DNA of 64,000 nt from Acanthosepion esculentum (GCA_964036315.1 OZ038517.1:19770386-19834385); one strand, 5' to 3'; positions 31,726 to 43,010 are shown, counted from the stretch's first letter. Numbers and translations are program-made. The notes: a model not told the origin generated them from the sequence alone.

Positions 31726-32474
31726 TGTGGACTCGTCCACGACAACCAGTTTACCCTATGCTAGGAAATACATTCTTCCTGTTACATTATTACCAACATA
31801 ATACTTACAGATAATCAACAGGCATTCATTGGTTAATCACTGTCAATCTAGCTTGCTGATTGGTCAGTATCGACCAATCAGATCGCTCCCACGCACACGA
31901 TCAATTTAGGTGCGAACTCAATCTGGAGCCAGACACGTGACTACGACCATATATAAACCCCCGAGCACGTGTCACCATGAGCAGACCAGTGGAGACCAGC
32001 ACAGCAGAGTTCGTCACCGTGAGAGACAACAACAACAGACAATTTCGACCGCTCACACCACAGCCAAAATGTAACTCTCAAGGAACTCCCGTCTTGACTA
32101 ACGCAGTCAGACGTTAAAGAACTTTACAACATTTCACGCAAGTACAATCTGTGAACTCTTACCAACTCGTCCAATAGACAATCTCTAACATGCAACATAC
32201 TCAATCTTCTAAACTGCATTTTAAATATCAACTCTTTCGTTATGAGTCTAGATACAAATAATTACCTAATCAAAGGGACGCAACTCAGTCTCACTTTTTG
32301 GTTCGCATGCATGTAATTTCAATACTTAATAAATTCAATTATGTTTTTGACTCCATGTTCCTTTTTCTATTTCACCATTGCTAATGATTTCCACACCTTT
32401 CCTAACAAAAATAAATAATTGTGGGCAACACGCAACCAACACACGCCATCTCACACAGGGCCCGTTCTCCTACA
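31726..32474 (+). mobile_element. Solo LTR, copy 2
   Basis: 749 bp, same orientation and ends (TGTGGACTCGTCC to CCCGTTCTCCTACA) and same internal order as copy 1, but with many substitutions and a different middle (near 31980-32060). The two copies are separated by only 114 bp of AT-rich sequence, too short for gag-pol. Flanking tetramers are CATT and CACT, an imperfect match. It is either a second solo insertion or the remnant of an internally deleted element. Confidence 0.65.
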
Positions 32475-33119
32475 CACTCATCCCTGATCTTTTGCACAGG
32501 AGTAGAGGTTTATCCCTTGTTTCCTGTTTAGTTTAGGACTGACTTTCCGGTTCTTTCTAAAAAGTCTACTTCTGCTCAATACTTCTAATGTCTCTGACTG
32601 AACTCTGAGATGTTATTCGCTAATTAAATCTTGACCTCTTCAAGTCTACAGTTTGCCGTTATCTTTCCTGCATAGCCTCAGAACTTCGCTTCTTGCTGTT
32701 AAAGTTGGTATGTTGCTGTGGGATAAGGGTTATGAACTGACAAAGTCGAACGGAGGAAAATAACACATATGTACAAAAAAGAAAAAAAAGAGTAAAATCT
32801 TTTATTAAACTTTTCATACAGGAGAGCTAAGAAAGGGGAGATAATATTCAGGGTTATTAAACTTAGTTAAGTTTCCTCAACACCCCACATGCTCTCATAT
32901 TGCTATTATATATATATATAATAAAATAGGCAGCATATATTTTACATTACAAAGAGTTAATCATACAATTGATCTGCAGTAAAGAATTCCTGAGAAAAAA
33001 CTACTAAGACATTTCACTCTGTTAATTGAACTATCTACTTAGTTCATGTCATGTTAACTGAAAAACACTTATAACAAAAAAATTTGTGGAATTACCAAGT
33101 TACAAAATTTTAAAAAAAT
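32475..33119. other. Dispersed repeat, no gene
   Basis: About 32485-32560 (gagtagaggtttatcccttg, tttcctgttta) resembles 48910-49000. A short (TA)n is near 32909-32920. No coding potential seen. Confidence 0.4.
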
Positions 33120-33459
33120 AAATTCTCACTTGAATTATTTGAACTTTAGCGTTGCAACTTGCATGCTCCAACACTACATAACCGTTAATAAAAAACATCT
33201 TTTTGTCGGAAAAACACATTTATTTTGTCTTCTAGTTTTGATTCTAAAGGAAAAAAAATACAGCCTGAGGATGGAGGCATGAAGCATTTGAAAGTACTAG
33301 CTGAATTAAAACTACATCATATCCATTTTATACATAAGGACATCATCATTCAGTGGATTATTAGTAGTATAATGCTTATAATTATGTCTACTAGCGAAGG
33401 GATTTCGCCAATAATTGCATTAATATTGCTAATTGATTCAAGGTATGATTAACTCTTTG

Positions 33460-33460
<1 letters not shown>
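33120..33460 (+). repeat. Hammerhead-bearing dispersed repeat, + copy
   Basis: Matches 48487-48858 in the opposite orientation across about 340 bp, with shared landmarks gctccaacactacata, cggaaaaacacatttatttt, attctaaaggaaaaa, attagtagtataatgct and tcgccaataattgcatta. It contains hammerhead E and ends in (TA)n. The layout resembles the non-coding terminal region of a Penelope-like element. Confidence 0.75.
33261..33303 (+). ncRNA. Hammerhead ribozyme copy (E), stem II damaged
   Basis: Stem I CAGC/GCTG (33261-33264 with 33300-33303). Core CTGAGGA at 33265-33271; GAAA at 33290-33293. Stem III is the palindrome AGT/ACT (33293-33298) and the cleavage base is A33299. One extra base follows the CTGAGGA. 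Stem II has six positions but one G-A mismatch and two G-U pairs, so activity is doubtful. Its sister copy at 48648-48690 has an intact stem II. Confidence 0.55.
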
Positions 33461-33986
<526 letters not shown>

Positions 33987-34438
33987 TAAAAGACAATAGG
34001 AAAACTATTATTAGCTGACGCGTTTCGTCCAATGTGGACTTTTTCAAGGCAAAAATGAAATGAATTTATTGAAAACAAATTAACAACAAACAAAATGTCC
34101 TTAGCATCTAAAAGAATTTAGAAAACGCTATTGTATTCATATTGTCAAGTGAAAATTATAACAAGTACTATTACGTGTAGAATTTTTTGTTTTTATTGTG
34201 TTGACAGATTCAATTTTCTTTTGATTTCTTGAATCCATCAACACAAAATTAAAAACAAAAATTCTACACGTGATAGTCCTTGACGTAATTCTCAGTTGAC
34301 AATATGAGCTCAATAGCGTTTTCTAAATTCTTTGAGTTACTAAGGACATTTTCAATAAATTCATTTCATTTTTGCCTTGAAAAAGTTCACATTGGACGAA
34401 ACACGTCAACTAATAATACAGTTTTCCTGTTGTCTTTT
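33987..34438. repeat. 450-bp foldback (long palindrome)
   Basis: The left half (agacaataggaaaactatta, gacgaaac complement, gtccttagcatctaaaag, acgcta, tacgtgtagaattttt) is mirrored by the right half with a short central loop near 34213-34227. The left arm has about 20 extra bases (caaattaacaacaaac). Both ends carry a CTTGAAAAAG - stem - GACGAAACACGTC block. A second copy with only one outer arm lies at 40197-40590. No coding sequence; probably a foldback or MITE-like element. Confidence 0.8.
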
Positions 34439-34490
34439 TCCTTTATATATATTGTCTTTTTCTACAGGTTAACTCTGTAAAAAAATTTTC

Positions 34491-34521
<31 letters not shown>

Positions 34522-34591
34522 GCTTCCATTTTTGAAACATGGTTATCACTGTGTAGTGAAAAAAAACATTTTACATCAATTAATTTATAAT

Positions 34592-34642
<51 letters not shown>

Positions 34643-34647
34643 TGGGT

Positions 34648-35358
34648 TTAAAGTTTGAATAAAAGTCTTTTGAATTTCTCTAATTTTGCTGTATTTGGGG
34701 GTTTGATCATTACGTCCGCGCCCATATCAGCAGTCAGATAATAAATAATGACTATGCTACCATTGTGTAGAGCACCTCTAATAAAATGGTATTTAATATC
34801 AATGTGTTTACACCTCTGTCGATGTACAGGATCTCTAGAAAATGCTATTGCACACTGGTTATCTCCAAATATTTTTATGCGGGTATATTCTTGTAGAGAG
34901 TTCATTCTATTCAATAGCTGAATGAGGTATAAACTTTCTTGTGTGGTCTTTGTTAAGGCCATGGGCTCAGACTCACAGGTAGATAGTGAGACTGTGGATT
35001 GCTTCTTTGATTCCCCAGAAATAGGCGGACTATCGTTGGCTAAACTGAAGCAATACCCAGATGTACCACGCATGTTGCTTTGGTCTGATGTCCAGCTGGC
35101 ATCACTGTATGCTACTAGACTTAGTCTGTCATTGTTCTTTCTGTAGAATAGCTTGTACTTCGGCATACCTTTTACGTACTTCAGTACATGTTTAGCCATT
35201 GTCCAGTGTTGGTCATGTGGCTTGGATAAATATTGTGATAGCTTACGGACAATATAACGTAAATCCGGCCTAAAGTTTCCTATGAAATCTGATACATTGA
35301 GCAAAACTACCAATCCATCTAATGGTTTATGACGTAAAAGAAATTTGTCGTTGGTCAA
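34648..35358 (-). pseudogene. Ty1/copia polymerase remnant, RNase H domain
   Basis: 236-codon frame that starts inside the reverse transcriptase tail (a DFIGNFRPDLRYIV block corresponds to the copia R.D....V..LS.Y...P...H). It continues through KYVKGMPKYKLFY to the RNase H domain: YSDASWTSDQ, RGTSGYCFSL, SKKQSTVSLSTCESEPMAL and a DNQCAIAF block. It ends with ADVMIKP, the usual copia C-terminus. The normal E-A-E-Y after STC is changed (ESEP). No integrase, protease or LTR is seen. It is a 5'-truncated remnant whose 3' end abuts a (TA)n tract. Confidence 0.8.
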
Positions 35359-35619
35359 TACTAAATAAACAATGGCATCAATATAATTTAAAATGTGACT
35401 AATATAGTCTTTGTGTAACCAAACACGAATTATTTGCTAAATGAACTAGACATTGATGGTAATTAGTACATAGATATCTTATTTTCCTGAAGATCTTGTG
35501 TTCTTTTTTACATACTTTTTAAAACCGTGAGTGCAAAATATTTTAAGTAACAAGCGGAGGCATTTGTATTCAACTTTCAGTTCACTGATCGAAGAACATT
35601 TAACAGGACTCAAAAATGT
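35359..35619. other. No feature recognised
   Basis: AT-rich sequence upstream of the copia remnant; a few codons of the same frame may continue but soon meet stops. Confidence 0.35.
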
Positions 35620-36060
35620 CTCCAGACAAAAGAAGTTTTTCAACATGGGTCAGTACAGCCTGTAGGGAGTCCCAATATTTTTTGCTATTTTTAATAATAA
35701 ATACTGCATGATTCATTTGATGTTATTCTTTCAAATACATTTTACTAGAGTCTGTCTATATTTCTGAGAAATACTGTACATTTTACTAGTTCTTTCTTTC
35801 TTTCTTTCTTTTACTCTTTCCTTCTTTCTTTCTTTCTCTTACTCTCTCCTTCTTTCTTTCTTTCACTTACACTTCTTCCTTTCTTTCTTTCTTTATTTAT
35901 TTTTGGATCAGTACAGCCAGTAGGGAAGCCAATGTTTTTTGTAATTTTCAGTAATAAACACCACATTAATCATTTGGTGTTATTCTTTCAAATACTTTTT
36001 ACTAGTTCTCTCTCTTTCTTTCTTTTCTTTCTTTCACTTTTTCCTTCTTTCATTGGGCAG
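35620..36060. repeat. Imperfect direct repeat ending in CTTT microsatellite
   Basis: Two copies of about 150-260 bp share cagtacagcc.gtaggga, atttttaataata or attttcagtaataa, catttg.tgttattctttcaa and a (CTTT)n end (35797-35895 and 36008-36052). Confidence 0.65.
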
Positions 36061-36217
36061 TGGGATGTGTGGGTGGCATGAAATAAACTGACACTTTCTT
36101 GTTTTTTTTTAATGTATTTAATTTTTAAAAACTTGTCATAATTCTCAAACTATGAAATAAGAAAAATGAAATAATTGAGAAGTGCAGACAAAAAAATTAT
36201 TTTACTATTTAAGAATT

Positions 36218-36291
36218 AATTGATATATTAATTGATATATTAAATGATATATTAATTGATATATTAATTGATATATTAATTGATATATTAA
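36218..36291. repeat. 12-bp tandem repeat, 6 copies
   Basis: aattgatatatt repeated about six times with one a-for-t change. AT-rich sequence without a gene follows to about 36900. Confidence 0.85.
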
Positions 36292-36947
36292 TATAAATTA
36301 TCAGATAGAGTTCTTAATTGAACTGTGATTCGGTGTAAATATTTTTTTTTTTAATTTAAAAAAAAATCTTTGACATAATTCTCAAAAAATAGTTTCTTCA
36401 TTAAACTGTGATTAAGTCTAAATACTATTTTCTTAGTGAATTAATTTAAAAAGAAAAAAGAAAATTCTTCTGTCAATTTATTTGATTTGGCATGATTTAA
36501 AATTGATTTTTTTGGATGATTGTAAAAATTAACACAATTTATTTGAACAAATTTCCACTTGTGGGTACCAGGGACTTGCTACATTAAAAATCTCACTGAT
36601 TTAATTATAAAGATCATGAAATACAGATATTTTTATCAAATTTGAATATGCAAATTAGTTATCTTTATTAAGCAAACATGACTGAGTAGACATAAAAAGA
36701 AAATTGCATGTATTTGGTGTGATAGTTTTAATTGCCAGGATTTCAAATGACCACACACAAGCTTTGATTTTTTATATATTAGATTTGAATTTAAAAGATT
36801 TTCAATTCTGCTTTCAGGTCATGAGTATCAACTGAGAGGAAAAAAGCAGCTCAGTATTAAGAAAACAAATTACAGAGCTTCATCTGGTTATAAGAATTTT
36901 CAGCATAAAATTTGCTAAGACCCTGTAGGGCTGAAGACAACTTGCAG

Positions 36948-37619
36948 ATGTGTTGTGTAGAAAAAAACATTCATCTTCATAAAAGAGACATGGAAGTTCA
37001 AGAAAAATATGATACTGGGAGATTGCGATTTCGATGTGAGGTGTGTGGAAAAGCTTTTTCCCGCAAATATGACTTGAAAGGTCATGTGAGAACTCATACC
37101 GGAGAAAAACCATTTTCTTGTGCTGTGTGTGGACAAGCATTTTCTCAAAGAGGTAATTTGACTGTACATATACGGAGTCATACTGGAGAGACACCATTTC
37201 CATGTAAATTATGTGGTAAAGCTTTTTCTCAAAATTGCCGTTTGACAAGACACATGAGAAATCATACTGGAGAAATTGCATTTTGTTGTGAAGTGTGTGG
37301 TAAAAATTTTTCTAGAAATTCTGATTTGAAATGTCATATGAGAATTCATACTGGAGAGAGACCATTTTCTTGTGAAATATGTGGCCAATCTTTTTCTCAA
37401 AAATGTAACTTAACTGTACATATGAGAATACATACTGGAGATACTCCATTTCAGTGTAAAGTATGTAGTAAAGCTTTTCCTCACCATGTTAGTCTTAAAT
37501 TTCATCTTAGAACTCATACTGGGGAGACACCATTTTCTTGTGAAGTATGTGGAAAAGCCTTTGCTCAAAAAGGTGGCTTGAATAGTCATGCAAATTCTCA
37601 TGCCACAGAGAATGGCTGA
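36948..37619 (+). CDS. C2H2 zinc-finger protein, seven fingers
   Basis: The frame opens after TAA at 36906; the first ATG is at 36948, giving 223 residues. After 27 leader residues come seven classical C2H2 fingers at a 28-residue period: first cysteines at about 30, 58, 86, 114, 142, 170 and 198, each C-x2-C-x12-H-x3-H, joined by HTGE.P or close variants. Such proteins bind DNA in the nucleus; base specificity differs between fingers. Octopod genomes have many of these genes. A T-rich tract and tttcag acceptor near 36806-36818 suggest this may be a last exon, though stops separate it from the ORF. The frame ends at 37617-37619, but finger-like sequence continues in other frames, so the gene may have been truncated. 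Confidence 0.7.
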   Translation: MCCVEKNIHLHKRDMEVQEKYDTGRLRFRCEVCGKAFSRKYDLKGHVRTHTGEKPFSCAVCGQAFSQRGNLTVHIRSHTGETPFPCKLCGKAFSQNCRLTRHMRNHTGEIAFCCEVCGKNFSRNSDLKCHMRIHTGERPFSCEICGQSFSQKCNLTVHMRIHTGDTPFQCKVCSKAFPHHVSLKFHLRTHTGETPFSCEVCGKAFAQKGGLNSHANSHATENG

Positions 37620-38184
37620 AATCTCATTTCATAATTCATGTGGAAGAATCCATATTTAACTGTGTTATTTGTGAAAAATTTTTTTTTAGATACTCTGATC
37701 TGAAATTGCATCTGAGAATCCATACTGGTGAAAAACCGTTTCCTTGTGAAGTGTATGGCCAGTTCTTTTCTCTGAAAGGTAACATGACTGTATATATGCA
37801 AACACATTCTGGGGAGACTCAAATTCAGTGTGAAGTATGTAGCGAAGCTTTTTCTATTAAAAGCCATATGAAAACTCATACAAGAGTGGTTTAATTTTGG
37901 TGTATAATATATAAAAAAAAGGCTTCTCCAAAAAAAATAACTTGAATATTCACATGAGGACTCATACTGGAGAGATTGCAATTATGTGTGAAGTATGCAG
38001 CAAAGTGTTCTCTTATAATATTAGTCTTAAAATCCATATGAAAACTCATAATGGAGAGGTTATATTTCACTCTGCTGTGTGTAACAAAGCTTTTGCTGAT
38101 AAAGTTAACCTTAAAATACATACAAGAAGTCATATAAAAACTTTCATAAAGAGTACAGTAAATCTTTTCTTGTGTGCCTGGTAA
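37620..38184 (+). pseudogene. Decayed zinc fingers downstream of the ZNF frame
   Basis: Right after the stop, a +2 frame gives LKSHFIIHVEESIFNC and then an intact finger. Next comes a finger whose second cysteine is tyrosine (CEVYGQ), then a shortened finger ending at a stop near 37894. From 37942 a third frame carries more fingers (CEVCSK, a finger with the first cysteine changed to Ser in FHSAVC) and ends at 38184. At least two frameshifts and several lost ligands show decay. Either the upstream protein once had 12 or more fingers or a second gene has died here. Confidence 0.7.
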
Positions 38185-38264
38185 AGATGTATTTATTTTT
38201 GGTTCGCCCATTTCTTGGAGCTCCACTAGTCTAAGTTTGGTATGGAGCTATTTATTTTAATATC

Positions 38265-38400
38265 CAGTGGAGCCTCAGTTCGCATATTTAATTTGTTCCT
38301 GAAGCCCTTTTGTGACCTGAAATGTTCATAAATTGAAACTATTTTCCCCCATAAGAATCAGTGTAAAATGGATTTATCCATTCCTGGACCCTCAATGATT
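38265..38400 (+). mobile_element. Pogo/Tigger-like element end
   Basis: Begins CAGTGGAGCCTCAGTTCGCA and continues with tttgttcctgaagccctttt, tgttcataaattgaaactat, ccccataagaatca and gatttatccattcctggacc. This order is characteristic of non-autonomous pogo/Tigger elements. The other end is not evident. Confidence 0.5.
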
Positions 38401-40196
38401 GCTTATTTAAACTTTCATAACAGTATTTTGAGCACAAGTTCAGGCACAAAACCAATGGAAATCATTATATGTATAGCACCAAAAAAGATATACACAATAC
38501 TAAACGGATAAAATATTGACAAAAACGTAATTTAATTTTACCATACCTCTACTGTATTCAAGAGAAGAGACAGCAAATTCGAGTAGGGATGTTGTATGAA
38601 TTGAAAATACGGCACAGCTGGCACTCTTCAACCAATTCTCCCAGCTTATCACCCCCGTATCAGTTTGCGGATTTGTCGTTTTGACACTATTTGCCACGCA
38701 AGACATTTCTTTGTTTGTAAGATTTATTTGTGAACTGACTTGATCATGGTGAGAAAAATTTGTCACCTGTGGTTCCAATGTATGAGAGTTCCATACTTAA
38801 TGTGTGACTTTCTGCTTAGTAATTATTTACAAGACAGTACTTATAAGTTTTTGGCCCAACTAAAAACACAATGACCCAAAAAGATGCATCCTGGGGATAA
38901 CGCTAAATTCATCTGGCAGCAAGGCCTCTGATAGAAAGGTTTTGGGGAGTGTGGAATCACCTCTTAATTGCTGGTGTTCCCAGATCCACACTGACCATGG
39001 GTGGTAGCACCTGTTAGGGTCCCAGCTATGGGCAAATAGTTAACCCTGAAACTGTTAAAAACACTATGAAAGTGTAAAAACAGGTTTTTATACCAGAAAT
39101 ACTTTGTAAAAAAAATTATTACCAGCAATAAATTTTTGTAGAAAAAAATATTACCAGAAATAGATTTTTGACAAAATAAAATATTAAATGAAGGTGAATA
39201 AAATAATTTACAACTGAATAGATTTAGCATCTGTTAACACAAAAAAATTAGAAGGCAGTGACTTGGAATCTTGATCTGAGTTCAGCAAGGTTTAATCAGA
39301 AATTTAAGTGAATATTCAGTCCTTTCCTTTTGTGGGTGTGTAACTTCGTATGTGTCTGATGACCTGTCTGTGTCTGGTCTCCCAGCATTTCTCTGCATTC
39401 TTAAAATTGAGCTGAATTTATCCATAATTCTCTGCCCACATATCAAACAGTTCACATGCCAAAATAACTCAATATTCCATTGTCTAAAGTTGGGGTTAAA
39501 AGTCCAACTCCTAATTTTTTATTTTACACCATTTCATTCATAACCATTGCTCCAAAACCCAAAACATATTCAGCTGACATGTCTGTCAGAAACAAAATAA
39601 AAAACATATGCTCTAACCTGTCCAATTCAAGGTCACACCTGGCCTCTCAACAATTATTCCTGTCTGACAACCCTGAATTCAGTACTTGAAAACTCTACAC
39701 TTTTGGTTGACATGGTTCAGACAGTCCTAAAACGAATTTAAAAAAATAAAAGAAAAAGGTGCTTTGCAATATAAAAGAACACTCTTTCAAACTACAGTAA
39801 CAAAATTTTTTTTGTGGAGGTGGGTTACATGAGAAACTTTTCTGCACCTCCTCATGCATGTAAATATAACATGGCTTCACTTGATGGGACATTTATACGT
39901 CTTTGTGCCAGTACAAGGCATGGTGAGTAAATGTCCCTGTGAATTTATTCATGACACAGCATTCATTTTTTTTTTTTTTATCTGAGACGGGGTATTGTTA
40001 AAATTTAATGATTTTCTTTTTCTTACTAATATGCTAGTCTCTCTTTGTTTTGATGACATTTCAGACCCGCATACTCTCCAACCTTGCCCAGGAGTCTTCA
40101 GGGAATTTCAGCCAAATACTTAACACTATTATGTCTTTCATTCCAATAATGAAACCATAAAAAAGTGATAAGTTGAGTCCCTCTGAAGCACAATAG
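38401..40196. other. No gene; dispersed repeat at 38930-39130
   Basis: 38935-39090 shares ctcttaattgctg, gttagggtcccagctatggg and aacactatgaaagt with 46556-46740, so it is a dispersed repeat. The rest shows no coding signal; short frames at 38500-38778 and 39352-39689 have no recognisable domain. Confidence 0.45.
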
Positions 40197-40590
40197 ACAA
40201 TGTCCTTAGCAACTAAAAGAATTTAGAAAACGCTATTGTATTCATATTGTCAAGTGAAAATTATAACAAGTACTATTACGTGTAGAATTTTTTGTTTTTA
40301 TTGTGTTGACAGATTCAATTTTCTTTTGATTTTGAATCCATCAACACAAAATTAAAAACAAAAATTCTACACATGATAGTACTTGACGTAATTTTCAGTT
40401 GACAATATGAACTCAATAGCGTTTTCTAAATTCTTTTAGTTACTAAGGACATTTTCAATAAATTCATTTCATTTTTGCCTTGAAAAAGTTCACATTGGAC
40501 GAAACACGTCAACTAATAATACAGTTTTCCTATTGTCTTTTTCCTTTATACATATTGTTTTCTTCTACAGGTTAACTCTATAAATAATTT
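40197..40590. repeat. Second copy of the foldback, one outer arm lost
   Basis: Starts at tgtccttagcaactaaaaga and follows the same palindromic order as 34095-34490, including tacgtgtagaattttttg and its mirrored partner, the CTTGAAAAAG...GACGAAACACGTC block and tctacaggttaactct. It ends in (TA)n (40601-40643). The left outer arm present in the first copy is absent. Confidence 0.75.
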
Positions 40591-40591
40591 T

Positions 40592-40647
<56 letters not shown>

Positions 40648-40649
40648 CA

Positions 40650-40978
40650 GATTTACGAGGCTGGCATGATAGCCACCTCACACACAATAAACACCCGACA
40701 AGGTTTCTTTAACATATCAAGTTTTCTAGCAAGATTAATGCTTGCCAAACGTACCGATAAGCTATAGTTTTAAATAGGTCCCCCCCACTTTCCACTTAGG
40801 ATAAAATCTCTTCCCTGGGAGCAGGTTTTCGTAGCGCCGCCCACGTGACGCCAGCGTATCCAACTCCAAGAAAGAATACTCTGACTTTAGAATTTCAGTT
40901 TTTCTGTTTCTGACTAGTCCTGTATATATGGTCTCTTCGTTTAACTTAAATCTAATATAAATATGTCTCCATTAACCA
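40650..40978 (+). other. Probable Penelope-like non-coding terminal region
   Basis: Unique-looking sequence with cacgtgacgccagcg near 40840, leading into hammerhead B and then an A-rich stretch (acaaaaacaaaaac). No coding region. Assigned to a retroelement end only because of the ribozyme. Confidence 0.35.
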
Positions 40979-41022
40979 TGTCCTGAAGAAGGTCTATTTA
41001 ACCGAAACGTCTGACGTCGACA
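40979..41022 (+). ncRNA. Hammerhead ribozyme, type I minimal (B)
   Basis: Stem I TGTC/GACA (40979-40982 with 41019-41022). Core CTGAAGA at 40983-40989. One extra A, then stem II GGT/ACC (40991-40993 with 41001-41003) with a 7-nt loop. Core GAAA at 41004-41007. Stem III ACGT/ACGT (41007-41010 with 41014-41017) with a CTG loop. The triplet GTC predicts cleavage after 41018. All conserved core bases are present and the cleavage triplet is the preferred one. Stem III is longer than in the other copies, so it could fold as a monomer. Confidence 0.78.
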
Positions 41023-41101
41023 GAATAACAAAAACAAAAACAAAATAAAAAAACAGTAAACTCACATATTCGGATTCTGCTTTGTCTTTTCCATATTTTC
41101 A

Positions 41102-41104
<3 letters not shown>

Positions 41105-41138
<34 letters not shown>
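41105..41138. repeat. (TA)n microsatellite
   Basis: Adjoins the 3' end of the copia fragment that follows, as (TA)n also does at 34598-34640. Confidence 0.9.
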
Positions 41139-41140
<2 letters not shown>

Positions 41141-41141
41141 T

Positions 41142-41260
41142 TTATTGTTCAAATAAAAGTCTCTTGAATTTCTCTAATTTTGCTCTAGTTTGGGATTTGG
41201 TCATTACATCTGTGCCCATATCAGCAATCGGATAATAAATAATGCCTATAATAAATGAAA
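41142..41260 (-). pseudogene. Ty1/copia pol C-terminal fragment, second copy
   Basis: About 115 bp closely matching the last 110 bp of the 34648-35358 remnant, including the codons for ADMGTDVMTKS and KLEKFKRLLF. It ends abruptly inside the domain. Sequence from 41261 to 41930 is AT-rich and unrecognised. Confidence 0.75.
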
Positions 41261-41939
41261 TAGGCTTGCAAAAAAATTTCCTTTTGTGTGCCTTATTATT
41301 AACAAGGCAAGATAACCAGTTCAATATAAAGAATAAAGGACTTTTAAATTAAATATACAATTTACTTTCAATAATTAAGAAATACATTGAGAAGGTAATA
41401 CAAATTACTTTTTTAAAAAATGGTTAAAAATATTTTAAAAAAAAGGATTTAAAACACATTTTCTAAATAGATGCACCCACCTAATTGAAAGACAAAAATA
41501 GATGCTTCAGCAAAATTCATTTTGCTTCATTAGGACTTTTAATTAAAAATTTTTTATTGAACACCATTTCTTTCACTATTGCTCATCTTCTTGTTTCCAT
41601 TTACTTCTTCTATGAGAAACGGTCCAGCTCATCTAGAAGTGACATCCCAAAATAGCTTTTCCTTCAGGAACCTTATTTTCATGCCTTTTGGTCTATTAAA
41701 AATTTTCACCTTGTCAAAAATTTGCGCCTTCTGGAATTATCTGCTGACCCGTCTTTTTATATATCCTTAGGTCTCAGCTTTTTAATGTGTGTGGGTGGAA
41801 GCCACCCTTCTTTATTTGTCAATAAATCCAAGGTGTATATATTTTCAAATTTGAAAAAGGAACCGCAGAATTACTTTTGGCAGTTCTTTTTGAACCAATT
41901 CTATATTTAGAAACATTAAAAGACTAATTTATCACATCA

Positions 41940-42650
41940 AATTTATTAATCTGTCTATATCTCTGAGATGAGGTATTATGATTACTTGCATTATTTACAT
42001 TATTCGGACTGTTATCCTCATCTTCATTGCCATATTCACAACGTTTCGGCCGTTGTACGCTCCGGCCTTTATGTCTCTGTCTCTCTCTATATCTGTCTAT
42101 ATCTCTGAGATGAGGTATTATGATTACTTGCATTATTTACATTATTCGGACTGTTATCCTCATCTTCATTGTCATATTCATAACATTTCGGCCATTGTAC
42201 ACTCCGGCCTTCTTCAGGTGATTGAATCTCTTGGATTAGGTATTATGATTACTTGCATTATTTACATTATTCGGACTGTTATCCTCATCTTCACTGCCAT
42301 ATTCATAACATTTCGCCCATTGTACACTCCGGCCTTCTTCAGGTGATTGGATCTCTGAGATGAGGTATTATGATTATTTGAATAATTTACATTCTTCGAA
42401 CTGTTATCCTCATATTCACTGCCATATTCACAATGTTTCGGCCGTTGTACACTCTGGCCTTCTTCAGGTGATTGAATCTCTGCGGTGAGGTATTATGATT
42501 ACTTGTATTATTTACATTATTCGGACTGTTATCCTCATCTTCATTGTCATATTCACAATGTTTCAGCTGTTGTACCCTCTGGCCTTCTTCAGGTGATTGG
42601 ATCTCTGCGATGACGTATTATGATTACTTGTATTATTTACATTATTCGGA
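41940..42650 (-). repeat. Tandem array of SINE-A tails, minus orientation
   Basis: Six degenerate units begin near 41961, 42101, 42228, 42352, 42478 and 42600 with ctctgagatgaggtattat (or variants) and end with the ccggccttcttcagg side of the hairpin. They are the same 125-bp unit as at 17000-18690 but much more diverged, so they are an older or independent amplification. One unit is interrupted by a (CTCT)-rich stretch near 42065. Confidence 0.85.
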
Positions 42651-42689
42651 CTGTTATTTCTCCAACATTTAATAAGAATGACATTATTA

Positions 42690-43010
42690 GCATGACAATC
42701 ATTAGTTATGCCTCTTGATTCCTTGGGGAACATAGGACTGCAACAACACCTTTCCAATGGACGAGGTTCCAGGTGATCCTCTTCAGCTTGGCCCATGTCA
42801 TGCCGTCTGCCTCTACCTCAGCGTCAACACTTCTGTGCCAAGTCTGTTTTGGTCGACCCACTTTTCACCACCCTTGCGGATTCCAGTCAAGGGCCTGCGT
42901 GTTGACCCAAGAAGCAGGCTTGAAGAGTGTGTGGCCGACCCATCCCCATTTCCGTTTCTTGGTGTCAATTTGAATTTGGACTTATTTGGTCCTGTCCCAC
43001 AGTTAACAAA
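42690..43010 (-). pseudogene. LINE 3' end, minus copy
   Basis: Minus strand reads, with two stops, RKWGWVGHT, QALDWNPQG, VGRPKQTWHRS and TWAKLKRI..., ending at an RNQEA stop codon. This is the usual C-terminus of a LINE ORF2 whose last lines contain W.GH..R, ALEWNPQG and RGRP..TW. It meets a + strand copy of the same LINE head-to-head at about 43010. Confidence 0.7.

Noticed and set aside
34370..34412. CTTGAAAAAG - stem - GACGAAACACGTC as another hammerhead
   Set aside because: Two conserved core bases are changed (C3 and G8) and no stem I can be formed; only the stem II and GAAA part is similar.
36880..37281. Minus-strand ORFs over the zinc-finger region
   Set aside because: Antisense shadows caused by the 84-bp periodicity of the fingers.
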